Shown here: positions 20,477 through 32,768 of the stretch, one piece after another
How the letters are laid out: every line of letters starts with the position of its first letter
Position numbering within the stretch: position 1 is the stretch's first letter
DNA from: Lagopus muta
Taxonomy: Eukaryota > Chordata > Aves > Galliformes > Phasianidae
DNA length: 64,000 nucleotides
Assembly (NCBI RefSeq): GCF_023343835.1
Contig: NC_064442.1
Coordinates: 19,640,501-19,704,500 of the forward strand
Direction of reading: 5' to 3'
Notes under the pieces: generated by a model
What the model was told of the DNA's origin: nothing
Seen by the model: only the letters and a program-made list of their open reading frames with translations
Database searches by the model: none
Translations under genes and position numbers: made by a program

Positions 20477-21220
20477 GTAAGCACAAAGTCACTCCAGCTC
20501 TCCAGCTGGGACCAAGTGCTGTCCCCTTGCTGTTGAGTCCCCTTGCTACTTGGTCTGTGTAGTCCACTGGGAAATTGGGTGGAGGGCTGGGAAGAGACGC
20601 TATCTCAGTGACACAGTGAGACTGATGGTTGTTGGCATGGAGGACGTATGTCCAGAGAATTAGGACCTGCAGCAGCTGGCCTCGAAGAGAACAGCCGGGT
20701 GCATCCTGCGCCATCTTCAACGTTGTGAAATTCATGTGAGAGATGAGTCTTTCCAGAGACTCTCCCGGGCCTTCTTCAAGAAGTGGGAAGCGTTCTTCTG
20801 CAGGGCAATTCAGATGGCGTGCTGAGGATGATGGGAACTGTAAAGACCCGGTGTGTTTTCCCAGCAAGTTTGGTCCAACGTCTTTTCTGGCCTGCCTCTA
20901 TGTCCTGGTCTAGTGTCAGCAATCTTCACCCATGTGACGGCACCAGGAACATAGGAGGCAGTCCTGGTGCAATCAGCACCCAGTTAGTCGCAGCTTTCCT
21001 GACAGTCTTTCCAACTCAGCCTGCAGGAGAGCTGTCACACTGCAGAATGTGGTAGCAACAGCATCTGCAGGTGCTTTGAGGACACGGAGCCAGAAAGAGA
21101 GCTGGAGGGCAGCAAAGGGAGTTGGTGAGAGAGCCAACGCAAAGAAAGACGGGCTGACTGATTTTTGGGTCCGTGTTCCCTCCCTGCTCTGTGTTTCAGC
21201 TTTGCCTCCCTCAACGAGAG

Positions 21221-21538
21221 ATGTCGTGCTGCAGACCCTGCGTCCCGTCCCCCTGCGGTGCCTCTGGCCCAACCCCACTGGCAAGCAGCTGCAATGAGCC
21301 ATGTGTCGCCCGCTGCGCTGACTCAACTGTGGCCATCCAGGCCTCCCCTGTGGTGGTGACCCTGCCGGGCCCCATCCTCACCTCCTTCCCTCAGAGCACA
21401 GCCGTGGGATCCTCTCTGTCAGCTGCTGTTGGCAGCTCCCTCAGCTCCGCGGGCGTTCCCATCTCTTCTGGGGGCTCCCTTGGTCTGGGGGGCTCTGGGC
21501 TGTGTCTGCCTCGCCCGCCCAGCAGATTCATCTGCTGA
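21221..21538 (+). CDS. feather-type beta-keratin, copy c4
   Basis: Complete 105-residue protein, identical in predicted sequence to c1 (N25, A38, Q40). Intron 20,477-21,199 (723 bp, the c-type length); exon 2 from 21,200; 5'UTR tail CTCAACGAGAG; poly(A) signal ATTAAA 21,664-21,669. It is the mirror image of c1 about 14,968 and is followed by block A and the tRNA-Gln gene. Confidence 0.92.
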   Translation: MSCCRPCVPSPCGASGPTPLASSCNEPCVARCADSTVAIQASPVVVTLPGPILTSFPQSTAVGSSLSAAVGSSLSSAGVPISSGGSLGLGGSGLCLPRPPSRFIC

Positions 21539-22473
21539 AGCCGATGGATTGTCCCATCTGGAGAACACACCGCAGATATGGATGGAACTTTCTCTCAGCC
21601 TCCCTGAAAACTAAAAACATTTTTCTTCCTCTCTGTACGGAGACACTTTGCTTTTTCCTTGTCATTAAATCTTTGTGCTGCAGATCTTGGAATTGTGATT
21701 TTGTTTCCTCCTAACGCCATTGGTCACCTGCTCTGATTAGAAAAGCAGTGCCCACTGCCCTCAGCTTACCTCTTCTCACTGGAAACAGAGGAGGGAGAAC
21801 CTGCCCTGTCCCATGGCAGCGAGTCCATCCCCAGCTACAAAAAGACAACACGTCCAGCTGTGGCTCCTTCCAGCCTCAACCACTCTGTGCTTCTGTGATG
21901 TGTTCTAACAGGAGAAGCAGGAAGAGCAGGGAATGGTTTGTGCGGAGGGCAGAAGGCTCAGGGGGCATCCCGTCCTCGACTTTAGTACCTGCAGAGGGAG
22001 GCTGGGCAGGAAGAAGAAGCACAAGAGAGGCAGCCTCTTCTCAGTGCCACCCCTGTGAGAGGACAAAAAGCCATGCCATCAGTGGGAATCCACAGAACAC
22101 CACACACAGTATTCCTTGTGTCCTGTGAAGATGGACAAAGATGGGATTGAGCTTTCCAGGGATGCTGAGGAGTCTGTCTCACTGGAATAAGCAACATGCC
22201 CCCAGACACGGCTCTGAACAGCCTGCTCTTCTCGACCATGCCTTGAGCAGGATTGGACTGTAGGGTCTGCACCTCAGCTGCTGTGGGATACAGTGACCTT
22301 CTGCTGGTTTCCCTCACAAGGCAGCAGCCATCAATCAGAAGGCAACAAAGAAGGGTCGGGGCCTGTGCTCACTAAGCTAGGCAGGTGTGGAGGAACCATG
22401 TCAGGGGAAGGCCACTGCATGGCTAAAAGCACAGAGAAGGAAGGATGGCAAGAAGGATGTCTGGTATGCATTA

Positions 22474-22890
22474 ATTAGTTCAGTTTCAGGCTTAGGTGAA
22501 AGTCAGCTGTGGGCAATGGTTTGGGAGCCCAAAAGTAGAGGTCCCACTGAGATTTGAACTCAGATCGCTGGATTCAGAGTCCAGAGTGCTCACCTTTACA
22601 CCATGGGACCAGCTGCACACCTGCTCTATGTCCTCTCAGCAACAGAATGGACGGACAGGAGGCTTCAGCAGAACGCTGAGCTGGCAGGAAGACACAACAC
22701 ACCTTCTCATGGGTCCCACAGCATGCAATGGCTGCCTCTGATGGCACTCAAGAGAATTCAGTCTTGAGGCTAACTATTAATCCTGGATGGCAATCAGGAA
22801 AGCCTACTGCTCTCATGTCTCAGAGTTCTTTCCTATGCCTACTTTCCTATGCCTACTTTCCTTGGCTACTGACACGACTGCATGCAGATC
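22474..22890. repeat. tRNA-bearing segment present only in b-flanked units
   Basis: About 417 bp found here and at 54,546-54,962 but missing from units 0 and 2, where GGTTGTG is followed directly by TTAATTACGTTAATGC. It contains the tRNA-Gln gene and a short imperfect tandem repeat (CCTATGCCTACTTT, about 22,830-22,862). Confidence 0.75.
22539..22610 (-). tRNA. tRNA-Gln (anticodon CTG), unit 1
   Basis: 72-nt cloverleaf on the minus strand. Acceptor GGTCCCA pairs fully with TGGGACC; anticodon stem CTGGA/TCCAG encloses loop CTCTGAA with anticodon CTG (22,577-22,575); T-arm loop TTCAAAT. No intron. A T4 Pol III terminator follows at about 22,534-22,531. Compared with the usual vertebrate tRNA-Gln the acceptor and T stems carry paired substitutions that keep base pairing, while the D-loop GGTGAG differs from the usual GGTTAG. 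Could be functional or a recently retired copy. Confidence 0.88.
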
Positions 22891-25800
22891 CACAACCTCG
22901 TTCCACAGCGACATAATATACCAGGAGACAGCAAAAAGAAAGCAAGGTCTCACACCAAAGGAGCATAAGCCTGTATCCAGGTGATCACAGTTCTCTGATG
23001 TCTTGTTATGGTCAGGATTCACTTTTAAAGCTTTTTGGGTAAGCTCACCTCCGTATGCCTCATGGGTTGGAGCTCTTGTTTGTGCTACGCGAGGCCTGTT
23101 ACTGCTCCCCTGAATGCTCCAACTGGTGCTGCTCTCCATCCAGCTCAGAACTATGCTGCCTGCACATGCCCATGCTTGTGTGGGCATTTGCGTGCACCCG
23201 CTGTGTGTCAGCCTAGCTAGCACAAGCCCCTCTCCCCCAAACAACTGGTCTTCCCAGGCAGAGCTGAGTGGTGTGCTGCAAGTGCTGCTCCACAGCATTT
23301 TTGGAGCGCTGCTGGGCAAGGAAGGGACAAATGTGATCAGGACAGAGCAGATGGAAGTGGACAGCCCCAGCCACAATGAATGATTGCCACTACCCTCCAG
23401 CTCACAGGGAGCAGCAAGGGCAGGCAGAAGCAGGGAGCCAGAGAAAACTCTCTGACCTGATCCTGCAGGGCTGCCTGCCCAGCCCAGCTGTGTAGGAGGT
23501 GGGGCTTCCAAGGCTCCCAGGACAGCACTGGTTTACCTGCTGTGGGTGGAGACCAGCCTCAGGCGCTGGCAGCAGGCCCAGGAAGGTCTGGGATAGGCTG
23601 TGCTGCTAGAGCCTGTTGGGAGAACAAGGCAAGAGCTGGCTCTGGAAAGACCTGCATGATTTGCCATCTGCAGGCAGCTTCCCTGTGCCATCCACACACC
23701 CTGGCTGCAGACATGAGCCAGACACACGAGACAAACAAAAAAATAGGACAAGCTGGGTAGGATTTGCAGGAGAGGGAAAGCGTTTGTGCATCAATCACCT
23801 TTTACTGCTCTGCTCTCTTCAGTGGCACCAATGCAGGGAACAAACCGTGTACCAGCAAGGGGCTACCACTCATCCTCTCTCTCCTCACTATCCCCTCAGG
23901 GTCACTCCAGGTATCCCTTCTCCTTTACACGCTTCACCCAATACACCCCGGTGCCCCATTCTCCACAGGAACTTTACTGCTCAGGCTGGTAGACCGGGAC
24001 TGAAAGAAGGCACTGAGGAGCCCCCTCCTTCTTTACAACACACCGATAAGTACATTGGGCAGAATGAAATAGTTGCCAGATTCCATCATCTCCACCACAT
24101 GTCATTTTGCACTTCTTCCCCAGAGGAGGAGAACAGAGGACGGCACAACCTCCACCTCTCTGTGTGCAAGGGTTGGGAACAGGTCAGCCAGCAAAGCCCC
24201 AGGGCCTCAGGGAAGATCCGCGGGGACTCAGTGCTGTCAGGTGTCCTCCTTTAAGCGTTAACAGTGAGGACCATCTGTTCACAAGTTGGTGCTTTCTGCA
24301 GCCCTCGGTATAGCTACACTAAAAGCAGACTCCAGGGTTGAGACAAGAACAAGGAGATCCATCGCTGATGACTGTTATGAGAACAACAGACTCAGATTAA
24401 TGTAATCTGCTGCCTGTTATTAAAAGCAGGCTAACATATCCAGAGATGAAAGGAAACATAAAACAACATCTGTCTTCTCCCACCCATCCTCTTCTTCATC
24501 ATCCCACAGTGCGCTGCAGAGGAATGGGGAATGTGGAGGTAAGGTTAGTGTACAGTGCAATGCTCAGGCTGCAATTGTTCAAGAACTTCTCCAGGACGTG
24601 TCCATACAACAGGGTGCTCTCCTTTAGGAAGTGAACACAGCAGAATGTGTGTCCCGTGGGTGGCAGCTCCTGCAGGGTCAAATGCTCATCCATGAACTTC
24701 TCTCTCCAAGGGCTGCAGTTCTGGCCCTGAGTCTGCTCCCGTGAGGGCTCTGCATTACATGCAGCCTCCTTCAGTCCAGATCCAACTGCTCCACCGTCAT
24801 CTCCTCCCTGGGCATTACGGCGCTGAACCAAGACTTGATGGGCTGCTTGAGGACCACAAGCATTTCACAAGGAAAGCACAAAGCAAGTATCCAAAGAAGT
24901 TGAGGACTCTGCATGCCTGCATTATGAACCTGCAGTTTCAACAAGGCCACACACTGAGCAGTGTGCCCTCACTTTGGACTAGCCATGCTTGTAACTCTTC
25001 CTTGGACTAGCAATGGACCTCCTGAGATGCCTTGCACTCAGGCTCCCTCCATGAAGCTGCAGTCCTCAGAAACAGTACCGTTTGTGACCCACCTCTGCAG
25101 CACGGGCTGCACACATGCCTCTTTCCCACTGCCACTGGAGCGCAGTCCCTCTCCACAGCACTCGGGTACATCTCTTGCCATTCCTCCTTCACTCTCCAGA
25201 CTCTTCAAGACAGGCACAGCCTTCCACCAGTCTTTCATGATGCAAACCTCTCACTTGCCAGCCTGCTGGGCCCAAAGCAGGACAGAAGGAAGCATTCTGT
25301 TTTCCCGTGAACAGGCCACGTGACAACCACGCGGGCCAAGTTTTGTCTTTTCATTTCCCCTGGGCTCTGGAGTCCATGGAAGGGATTCAGGGGTAGATTA
25401 CATGTGTACCTTGAGTCCCACAGCAAGATGCTGACATGTGCAGAGCCCTTACTAGCTGAGAGTTCCTTTGGTTGCTCCTATGAAGGATTGTCATGAACGT
25501 CCAAGATGCATAACAAGAGCTCTACGTTTGGGCTGTAAACACTTCCTCTGTCTGGTCTGATGTACCTGGAGTAGCTGCCGTGGCCTGCCAGCTGTTCAGG
25601 ACACAAGCAAGGCAAGATGACCTCCTCCTGCCAACTCTGTCATCTTTTCTAGGCACTGGAGGGCTGCTCTTTCATGCCCACAGGTAGAAGGTTTTGCCTT
25701 GCAGCTAAGAAAACCCTGGTCTCTCAGACTCTGCGTCACAATGTCACGCTATCCCCACAGGGCTGGAGCACCAGGCCTCTGATCATCCCCACAGGGAACG

Positions 25801-26697
25801 CACACTGAACACACTCCACATGATCATCACCTTTCCTTGCTTCTCCAGTTTGGCTTTCTTCCCCATTTCCGACGCCGGCTCACATTTACTTCTCCGCAGT
25901 CATCAAGTAGTGTTGTCAGGAAGAGGGGACACCCACAGGCTTGGACCGGGCAGTGCCAAGCAGTTGTTCCCAGGTGATCCAGCAGAGAAAGCTCACCTGG
26001 GTGAGCTTTCATCAGACACTGGGTTGGGTGGATCATATCCAAAAGTCCTCTCCAAGCCAAGACAAGTGACATAGGATCTGCACTAGTCACAGAGAGGCAG
26101 CGCTTTCGAAGGACGCAGCGCTAGACATTCCACTTGCTTCAGGAATGGTTCAAAGCCCTTCAGTAATGTCTATGATGAGGAAAGTGGCACTTGGGAGGCC
26201 TGCTATTCCTGGCGTGCCTGAGGCCAGGACACCTTTTCCACTGCTTTCCACAGCCGCGTGACTCATGTGTGCCTGCGGTTCAGGGTTTTTCCCATCTCTT
26301 CCCCATTCATGATGACAGGCGGGTGCTCTGGGAGGCTGATGCTATGTCACTTTGAACTTGGAAATGCGCGGAGTGGACTCCCAGCCCCGAGCCTCTCCTC
26401 AAAAGGAGGCCATGCAGGACTGTGGTCAATGAGATTAATGCGTCGCTGAGCAAAGCAGGTTAATTTGAGTATGGGTCAGTTTTAGGGAAGGACGCTGGCA
26501 TTACTTTGATCTCACTCCCACAGCCAGATTTGGTGAGTGCCAACAGCTTTTTCCACTACCCAGGCTGATATCTGTTCCTGCTTGGAATAACATGGACAAC
26601 ATGTTCAAGTCACCAAGGAAGATGGCTGTGGACATTACTCTCAAGAGCCCCATAAAAGAGAAGAGCATGACTCTCACCTCTACTCGTCATCACACTG

Positions 26698-27880
26698 AAT
26701 ATGACTACATGGCCCACCGTCGTTAGGAAGAGATAAAACAATGATGGGTGTACAGACAGTCCGTCGGACCACCATGAAGCATGGCTACAGACATCCTAGT
26801 CACAGTCCACCTCACGCACTCTTCAAGTTACCCTTCTCTGTTTTCACTACCTCCACACCCTTGTTTCGCAACCCGTCCCAGCGCCTCGCCACCCTCAGAG
26901 TAAAACACGTCTTTCTAACATCAAACTTCAATCTCCCCTCTTTTGGTTTAAAGTTGTTCCCCCCTCCTTCTTCACTATCAGTCTCAGCTTAGCGACATCA
27001 GCATGCTTACTCAGGGCACACTCAATTCTACTGTCTACCTTGCTGATCGAGTTGTCAAAGAGCATGAGCATTAGCGTGATGAGTGTAGGAAACATACAGG
27101 TGGTCCTCAGTGCAGCTTACAGGGGGATTTCCTCTAGCTCCAATCATTTTTTCCATGCCATTGAGCTTGAAAACATCCATGGGCACGTGGGTCTTATCTC
27201 TCATTTGGGACTGTACGATCTCCATGTTCTGTCTGAACTTCTCCCACAACCTCCTGCATGTCTCTGATTGCCCACAAGGAGGAATAGCGTCTCATAGCGT
27301 TACTTTCCCATGGCCTGCACACACAGAGCATTTCAGAGGTGAACTCTCGTATACTTCAACACTGAATTTCACAGAGGCTGGTGGCAGAGCACATCTGGTT
27401 GGTAAAAGTATGAGGACATTATCAAGCTGCCAAGGAATGCTGCTAAAGAGTTGACAGGGAACATGTGGCAGTGGTTAGACATCCCAGCCAGCAACCTCTA
27501 CAGAAAAGAGTGTCTGGCTCCCAGTTCTACTCTCCCTTCCTGTGAATCTGCCTTCATTGCCATTACTTTGGCATATAGCAAAGTAACAGCCAGCGCAGTT
27601 TCCGTAAGCGCATGTTGAGTTCAAGCAGTATCTCGGTGGTCTTCTCTGCCTCTGCCGCATCCCTGCTGATCTGGGCCCCTTTTCCCATCTACAGTCATGC
27701 AGACAGGAATACAGATGAACTGCTCATATGGTAGGCAGTATGAATCTGCAGCAAAACATTTCAGAGGACAGAAGCAAGATATTAATTACTAGCAAGGTCT
27801 TGGCAGTCACCAACCGCTACCTGTTTTGATGCTTCATGACCATGGAATGTTTCTGTCGTCACGTGCCTCAGGAACACGGC
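26698..27880. other. block B, unit 1: upstream region of keratin b5
   Basis: About 1.2 kb between block A and the b5 promoter. It holds an old CR1 fragment (26,827-27,110) and a stretch (27,340-27,880) paralogous to the a2 and b3 upstream regions. E-box CACGTG at 27,860-27,865. No gene supported. Confidence 0.55.
26827..27110 (-). mobile_element. old CR1-like fragment in block B, unit 1
   Basis: On the minus strand the sequence encodes SRIECALSKHADVAKL, resembling the catalytic FADD neighbourhood of CR1 reverse transcriptase. It is followed after a gap and frame breaks by sequence resembling the CR1 C-terminal region (Lys-Glu-Gly-rich, DVRKTFF-like). Strongly decayed. Confidence 0.5.
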
Positions 27881-27946
27881 ATAAAAGCCCATGCTGCAGC
27901 AGGCTCAGCATCGCCTTTGCTTCCCTCACTTTCCTGAAGAAACGAG
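27881..27946 (+). promoter_or_regulatory. TATA box and exon 1 of keratin b5
   Basis: ATAAAA 27,881-27,886; exon 1 ends AAACGAG at 27,946. Upstream CACGTG E-box 27,860-27,865. The exon reads CCTGAAGAAACG where most copies read CCTGCAGAAACG; b9 shares this. Confidence 0.8.
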
Positions 27947-28745
27947 GTAAGCCTCCCTTCACTCGGACTCTGCCTGTGGGCTTGACAGTTGTCATGCTAG
28001 CTCCTCAGTTTGGGTCTGATGTAGGCTGCCTCAGTATGGCAATGGCAAATGTTTCAGGACTGTGAACGCTTTTCCTGAGGAAGAGTGGTGGATGTGTGGA
28101 GGTGGGAAGAAGTGGGATCTTTCAGGGCAAATCCAATTCAGGGAGTCAGAGGCAAGGATGTACGCCCTGCAGAGTCATTGCCTGAAGCAGGTGGCACTGA
28201 CCAAATAGCCAAGTGCATCCTGTGCTATCTTCTTTGCCTAGATTTTCATTTTTTGAGACGGGTATGATCAGTCTTTCCTCTCTTGACTATCTTGACTACC
28301 CCAAAACTGGGTGAGACACCATGTGCGGCGTAACTTGGAGAACACAATGAGGATGGTAGGAGCAATGAAGGACAGCGTGCATTTCTAAGTGGAGATTGCT
28401 GTGACATCTCTTCGTCTCAGACTTCTTGCATTGTTCCAATCTCAGCAATATTTTCTATGCTACTGCACCATGAAACACAGCAGGTAGTCCTGGTGCAACA
28501 AGCATCCCAGGGAAATCAGTGATTTGCTGCCAGACTCTCCAATAGGACCTACAGGTGCAACGGCACAGCTATTATCCGTGCTAGCAGAATCGTCTGCACT
28601 CCCTTTCAGAGCATGGAACTGAAAACAGAACGAGAGCGGAGCAAGGAGTGAGGGTGAGAAAGCAGCAGAAAACAAAGACTGACTGATTTTTGGGTCCGTG
28701 TTCCCTCCCTGCTCTGTGTTTCAGCTTTGCCTCCCTCAGCGAGAG

Positions 28746-29063
28746 ATGTCGTGCTGCAGACCCTGCGTCCCGTCCCCCTGCGGTGCCTCTGGCCCAACCC
28801 CACTGGCAAGCAGCTGCAATGAGCCATGTGTCGCCCGCTGCGCTGACTCGACTGTGGTTATCGAGGCCTCCCCTGTGGTGGTGACCCTGCCGGGCCCCAT
28901 CCTCACCTCCTTCCCTCAGAGCACAGCCGTGGGATCCTCTCTGTCAGCTGCTGTTGGCAGCTCCCTCAGCTCCGCGGGCGTTCCCATCTCTTCTGGGGGC
29001 TCCCTTGGTCTGGGGGGTTCTGGGCTGTGTCTGCCTCGCCCGCCCAGCAGATTCATCTGCTGA
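28746..29063 (+). CDS. feather-type beta-keratin, copy b5
   Basis: Complete 105-residue corneous beta-protein. Variant set: N25, V38, E40. Intron 27,947-28,724 (778 bp), shorter than in the a genes; exon 2 from 28,725; 5'UTR tail CTCAGCGAGAG, shared only with b9. Poly(A) signal ATTAAA 29,189-29,194. It converges on a6 across spacer 2. Shared intron length, exon-1 base and 5'UTR identify b9 (48,376-48,693) as its counterpart in the other higher-order repeat, although b9 sits at the opposite end of its unit. Confidence 0.92.
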   Translation: MSCCRPCVPSPCGASGPTPLASSCNEPCVARCADSTVVIEASPVVVTLPGPILTSFPQSTAVGSSLSAAVGSSLSSAGVPISSGGSLGLGGSGLCLPRPPSRFIC

Positions 29064-29614
29064 AGCCGATGGATCGTCCCATCTGGAGAACACATCCTAG
29101 AAATGGATGGATCGTTCTCTCAACCTCCCTGAAAACTGAAAACATTTTTCTCCCTCTCTGTACGGAGACACTTTGCTTTTTCCTTGTCATTAAAATCTTT
29201 GTGCTGCATATCCTGGGACTTGTGATTTGTTTTCCTCCTGAAACATCTCAGCATCTGCTCTGCAGCAGAAAGCATCCTGAGCTTTCCTCTTCTCACTGGA
29301 AACAGAGGAGGAACAACCTTCCTTGTCCCATGGCCCCAAGTTCTTTGCCAGGCAAGATAGAAAGAAGAGTTCCTGCATAGAACACTTCCAGGTTCAGTCC
29401 TTCTATGATGCAGAGATGTGTTATAAAAGGAAAGCTGGGTGAGCAGAGATTTCTTTGCTTTTTTCTCTGGGAGAATTGTGTCCGTGAGTCGATATAGCAG
29501 GTGAGGTAGGCTGCAGACGAGAAGGGAGATGTGGTGCCCCAGTGAATCACCCTCATTTGCTGCTAGCTGCTGCATTTATTCAAAGGAAGGAAGGGTTTGG
29601 GATGCAACATCTCT

Positions 29615-31150
29615 CCGCTTGTGAGTGAACACCAGGTTTACAACCTCCTGAGAAATCTGATCATCCACAAATGCATGGGCTCTGATTACATGCATCCCAG
29701 AGTCCTGAGGAGATTAGCTGATGTAGCCGTCAAGTCACTCTCACTGATATTTGAAAAGTTGTGGCCATGAGATGAAGTCCAAGATGACTGGAATAAAGGC
29801 AATATCACACCCATTTTTATGAAGGGTAACAAGGATGACCGCAGGAACTACCTTCCTGTGAGTCTCACCTCTGTGCTGGGAAAGATCAGAGAGCAAATTC
29901 TCCCCAGATTTATTAAGGTACGTGGAAGATAGGGAGGAGATATGGGAGAATCAGCATGGCTTCACCAAAGGCAAACCCTCTTTGGCCAACCTAGTAGCAT
30001 CACTGGACAAGGGAATAGTCCCTGATGCCATCTATCTATACTTCAGTAAAGCCTTTGGCATGGTGTCCCTCAATATCCTTCTCTCCTCATTTGAGAGATA
30101 TGATTTTATGGGTGGACTGTAGAGTGGACAAAGAACTGAATGCAGGATCGAGTCCAGAGTGAGGTGGCCAATGGCTCAGTGTCTGGATGGAGAACAATGA
30201 TAAGTGATGTCCAGTGGGCCCAAAACTGGACACAATAGTCCACATGCAGTCGCACCAAGGCAGAGTAGAGGGGGAGAAGAAGCTCTCTCGACCTACTAAC
30301 CACACCACTTCTAATACTACCCAGGATGCCACTGGCCTTCTTGGCCACAAGGACACAGTGCTGGTTCATGGTCACCTTACCGTTAACAAGGTCCCCCAGG
30401 TCCCTTTCCCATATACTGCTCTCCAAGAGGTCAATCCCCAGCCTCTACAGGGGATAAGTGGTAAGTGATGTCCCACACAGTTGCTGCTGGGGCCAATATT
30501 CGTTAATATCTTCATCAGTGACATTGACAGTAGGGCCAAGTGCATCGTTAGCAAGTTTGTGGATGACACTTAAGCCGTGGGGTGCAGTGGACACACCAGA
30601 GGGACAGGATGCCATCCAGAGGGACCTAGACAGGATGAGCAATGGGTCCAGGTGAACCTCATGAGGTTCAAGAAAGCTAAGTGCAAGGTCTTGCACCTGG
30701 GTCAAGGCAACCCTCAGACTACCAAAACAAGCTAGGGGATGAAAGGATTGAGCGCAGCCCTGACACAAAAGACTAGGGGCAGTGGTGGATAGCCACTGGA
30801 CGTGAGCCAGCACTGTGCCCTCACAGCCCAGAAAGCCAGCCGTATCCTGGGCTGCATCAAAAGAAGCGTGGCGAGCAAGGCAAGGAGGAGATCCTGCCCC
30901 TCTGCACTGCGCAGGCAAGGCCTCTCCTGGAGTACCTCTTCCAGATGTGGAGTCCTCAGCTCAGGAGCACACAGACCTGGTTGGATCAAAAATGATCCAA
31001 AGGATGGAACACCTCTCCTACAAGGACAGGCTGAGAGAGCTGGGCTTGTGCAGCCCAGAGAGGAGAAGGCTCTGGGGAGACCTGATAGTGGCCTGGCAGC
31101 ATCTAAAGGGAAGCTTCATGAACAAAGGAATGCATGGATGAGATTCCCAG
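29615..31150 (+). mobile_element. CR1 LINE fragment forming palindrome spacer 2
   Basis: Same composite CR1 as spacer 1 but in the opposite orientation (CR1 sense on the plus strand). RT palm region about 29,920-30,110 (YLYFSKAFGMVS), catalytic FVDD about 30,555, C-terminal part 30,800-31,140. The nested reversed piece is at 30,213-30,461. Confidence 0.85.
30201..30473 (-). repeat. nested 249-bp reversed CR1 piece, spacer 2
   Basis: TAAGTGATGTCC at 30,201-30,212 and 30,462-30,473 flank 249 bp of CR1 sequence lying opposite to the host CR1. The length equals that in the other three spacers, so the insertion predates the array. Confidence 0.75.
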
Positions 31151-31575
31151 TGAGCCTTTCCTTCTCGATGCAAATGAATCCCTGCTCTCCCAGCGTCTCC
31201 TTTTATAAGAGTCTCTTAATTGCAGAACGATTGATCTTGGCAGTGTTCTCTGCAGGATCTCTTGTTCTTATTTTGCCTGCGGATGGCCTTGTGGCCATGG
31301 GACAAGGAAGGTTGTCCCTCCTCTGTTTCCAGTGAGAAGAGGAAAGCTCAGGATGCTTTCTGCTGCAGAGCAGACGCTGAGATGTTTCAGGAGGAAAACA
31401 AATCACAAGTCCCAAGGTATGCAGCACAAAGATTTTAATGACAAGGAAAAAGCAAAGTGTCTCCGTACAGAGAGGAAGAAAAATATTTCAGGGGGGTTTT
31501 CTTTCTCTCAGGAGGCTGAGAGAAAGTTCCATTCATATCTGCGGTGTGTTCTCCAGATGGGACAATCCATCGGCT

Positions 31576-31893
31576 TCAGCAGATGAATCTGCTGGGCGGG
31601 CGAGGCAGACACAGCCCAGAGCCCCCCAGACCAAGGGAGCCCCCAGAAGAGATGGGAACGCCCGCGGAGCTGAGGGAGCTGCCAACAGCAGCTGACAGAG
31701 AGGATCCCACAGCTGTGCTCTGAGGGAAGGAGGTGAGGATGGGGCCCGGCAGGGTCACCACCACAGGGGAGGCCTGGATGGCCACAGTTGAGTCAGCGCA
31801 GCGGGCGACACATGGCTCACTGCAGCTGCTTGCCAGAGGGGTTGGGCCAGAGGCACCGCAGGGGGTTGGGACGCAGGGTCTGCAGCACGACAT
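31576..31893 (-). CDS. feather-type beta-keratin, copy a6
   Basis: Complete 105-residue protein with a private change S10T (VPTPC) plus S25, A38, Q40. Intron 31,915-32,701 (787 bp); exon 2 from 31,914; 5'UTR tail CTCAGAGAGAG as in a2. Poly(A) signal ATTAAA 31,439-31,434. By position it is the counterpart of a2, and non-coding parts agree with a2, yet its A38/Q40 codons match b3 and the c genes, so the coding region is mosaic. The 3'UTR differs from other copies (a run of G and T near 31,489-31,500). Confidence 0.92.
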   Translation of the reverse strand: MSCCRPCVPTPCGASGPTPLASSCSEPCVARCADSTVAIQASPVVVTLPGPILTSFPQSTAVGSSLSAAVGSSLSSAGVPISSGGSLGLGGSGLCLPRPPSRFIC

Positions 31894-32701
31894 CTCTCTC
31901 TGAGGGAGGCAAAGCTGAAACACAGAGCAGGGAGGGAACACAGACCCAAAAATCAGTTAGTCTTTTCTTTTTCTGCGTTGGCTCTCTCACCCTCACTCCT
32001 TGCTCCGCTCTCGTTCTGTTTTCAGTTCCGTGCTCTGAAAGGGAGTGCAGACGATACAGCTAGCACAGATAATGGCTGTGCCATTGCACCTGTAGGTCCT
32101 ATTGGAAAGACTGGCAGCAAATCACTGATTTCCCTGGGATGCTTGTTGCACCAGGACTACCTGCTGTGTTTCATGGTGCAGTAGCATAGAAAATATTGCT
32201 GAGATTAGAACAATGCAAGAAGTCTGAGACGAAGAGATGTCACAGCAATCTCCTCTTAAAAATGCACGCTGTCCTTCATTGCTCCTACCATCCTCATTGT
32301 GTTCTCTAAGTTACGCCACACATGGTGTCTCACCCAGTTTTGGGGTAGTCAAGATAGTCAAGAGAGGAAAGACTGATCATACCCGTCTCAAAAAATGAAA
32401 ATCTAGGCAAAGAAGATAGCACAGGATGCACTTGGCTATTTGGTCAGTGCCACCTGCTGCAGGCAATGACTCTGCAGGGCGTACATCCTTGCCTCTGACT
32501 CCCTGAATTGGATTTGCCCTGAAAGATCCCACTTCTTCCACCTCTACACATTCGCCACTCTTCCTCAGGAAAAGAGTTCACAGTCCTGAAACATTTGGAT
32601 TGCCATGGCCATACTCAGGCATCCTGTACCAGAGCCAAACTGAGGAGCTAGCATGACAACAGTCAAGCCCACAGGCAGAGTCCGAGTGAAGGGAGGCTTA
32701 C

Positions 32702-32768
32702 CTCGTTTCTGCAGGAAAGTGAGGGAAGCAAAGGCGATGCTGAGCCTGCTGCAGCATGGGCTTTTTAT
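32702..32768 (-). promoter_or_regulatory. TATA box and exon 1 of keratin a6, TATA lengthened by one base
   Basis: The element reads GCATAAAAAGCCC on the gene strand (five A after T) where every other copy has four; exon 1 ends at 32,702 before GTAAGC. E-box CACGTG 32,785-32,790. The upstream block also has an extra base (TCTAGG for TCAGG). Confidence 0.78.

Larger units (their letters stand above)
3679..26697. repeat. large palindrome centred near 14,968
   Basis: The left arm (3679 to about 14,100) and right arm (about 15,830 to 26,697) are reverse complements. For example the c genes at 8411-8728(-) and 21221-21538(+), the a/b genes at 13400-13717(+) and 16219-16536(-), and the exon-1 regions all have coordinate sums of 29,931-29,949. 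The sum shifts to about 30,376 beyond the tRNA insertion, which only the right arm carries. The single-copy centre is the CR1 spacer. Similar palindromes are centred near 30,319, 47,119 and 62,468. Confidence 0.9.
21670..26697. other. block A, unit 1 (inverted), containing tRNA-Gln
   Basis: Reverse-complement copy of 3679-8279 with an extra ~417 bp (22,474-22,890) that holds the tRNA gene. Apart from the tRNA no gene is supported. The long frame 22,813-23,511 (minus) corresponds to 6845-7618, but its C-terminal end is replaced by insert sequence, which argues against a conserved protein. Confidence 0.6.
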
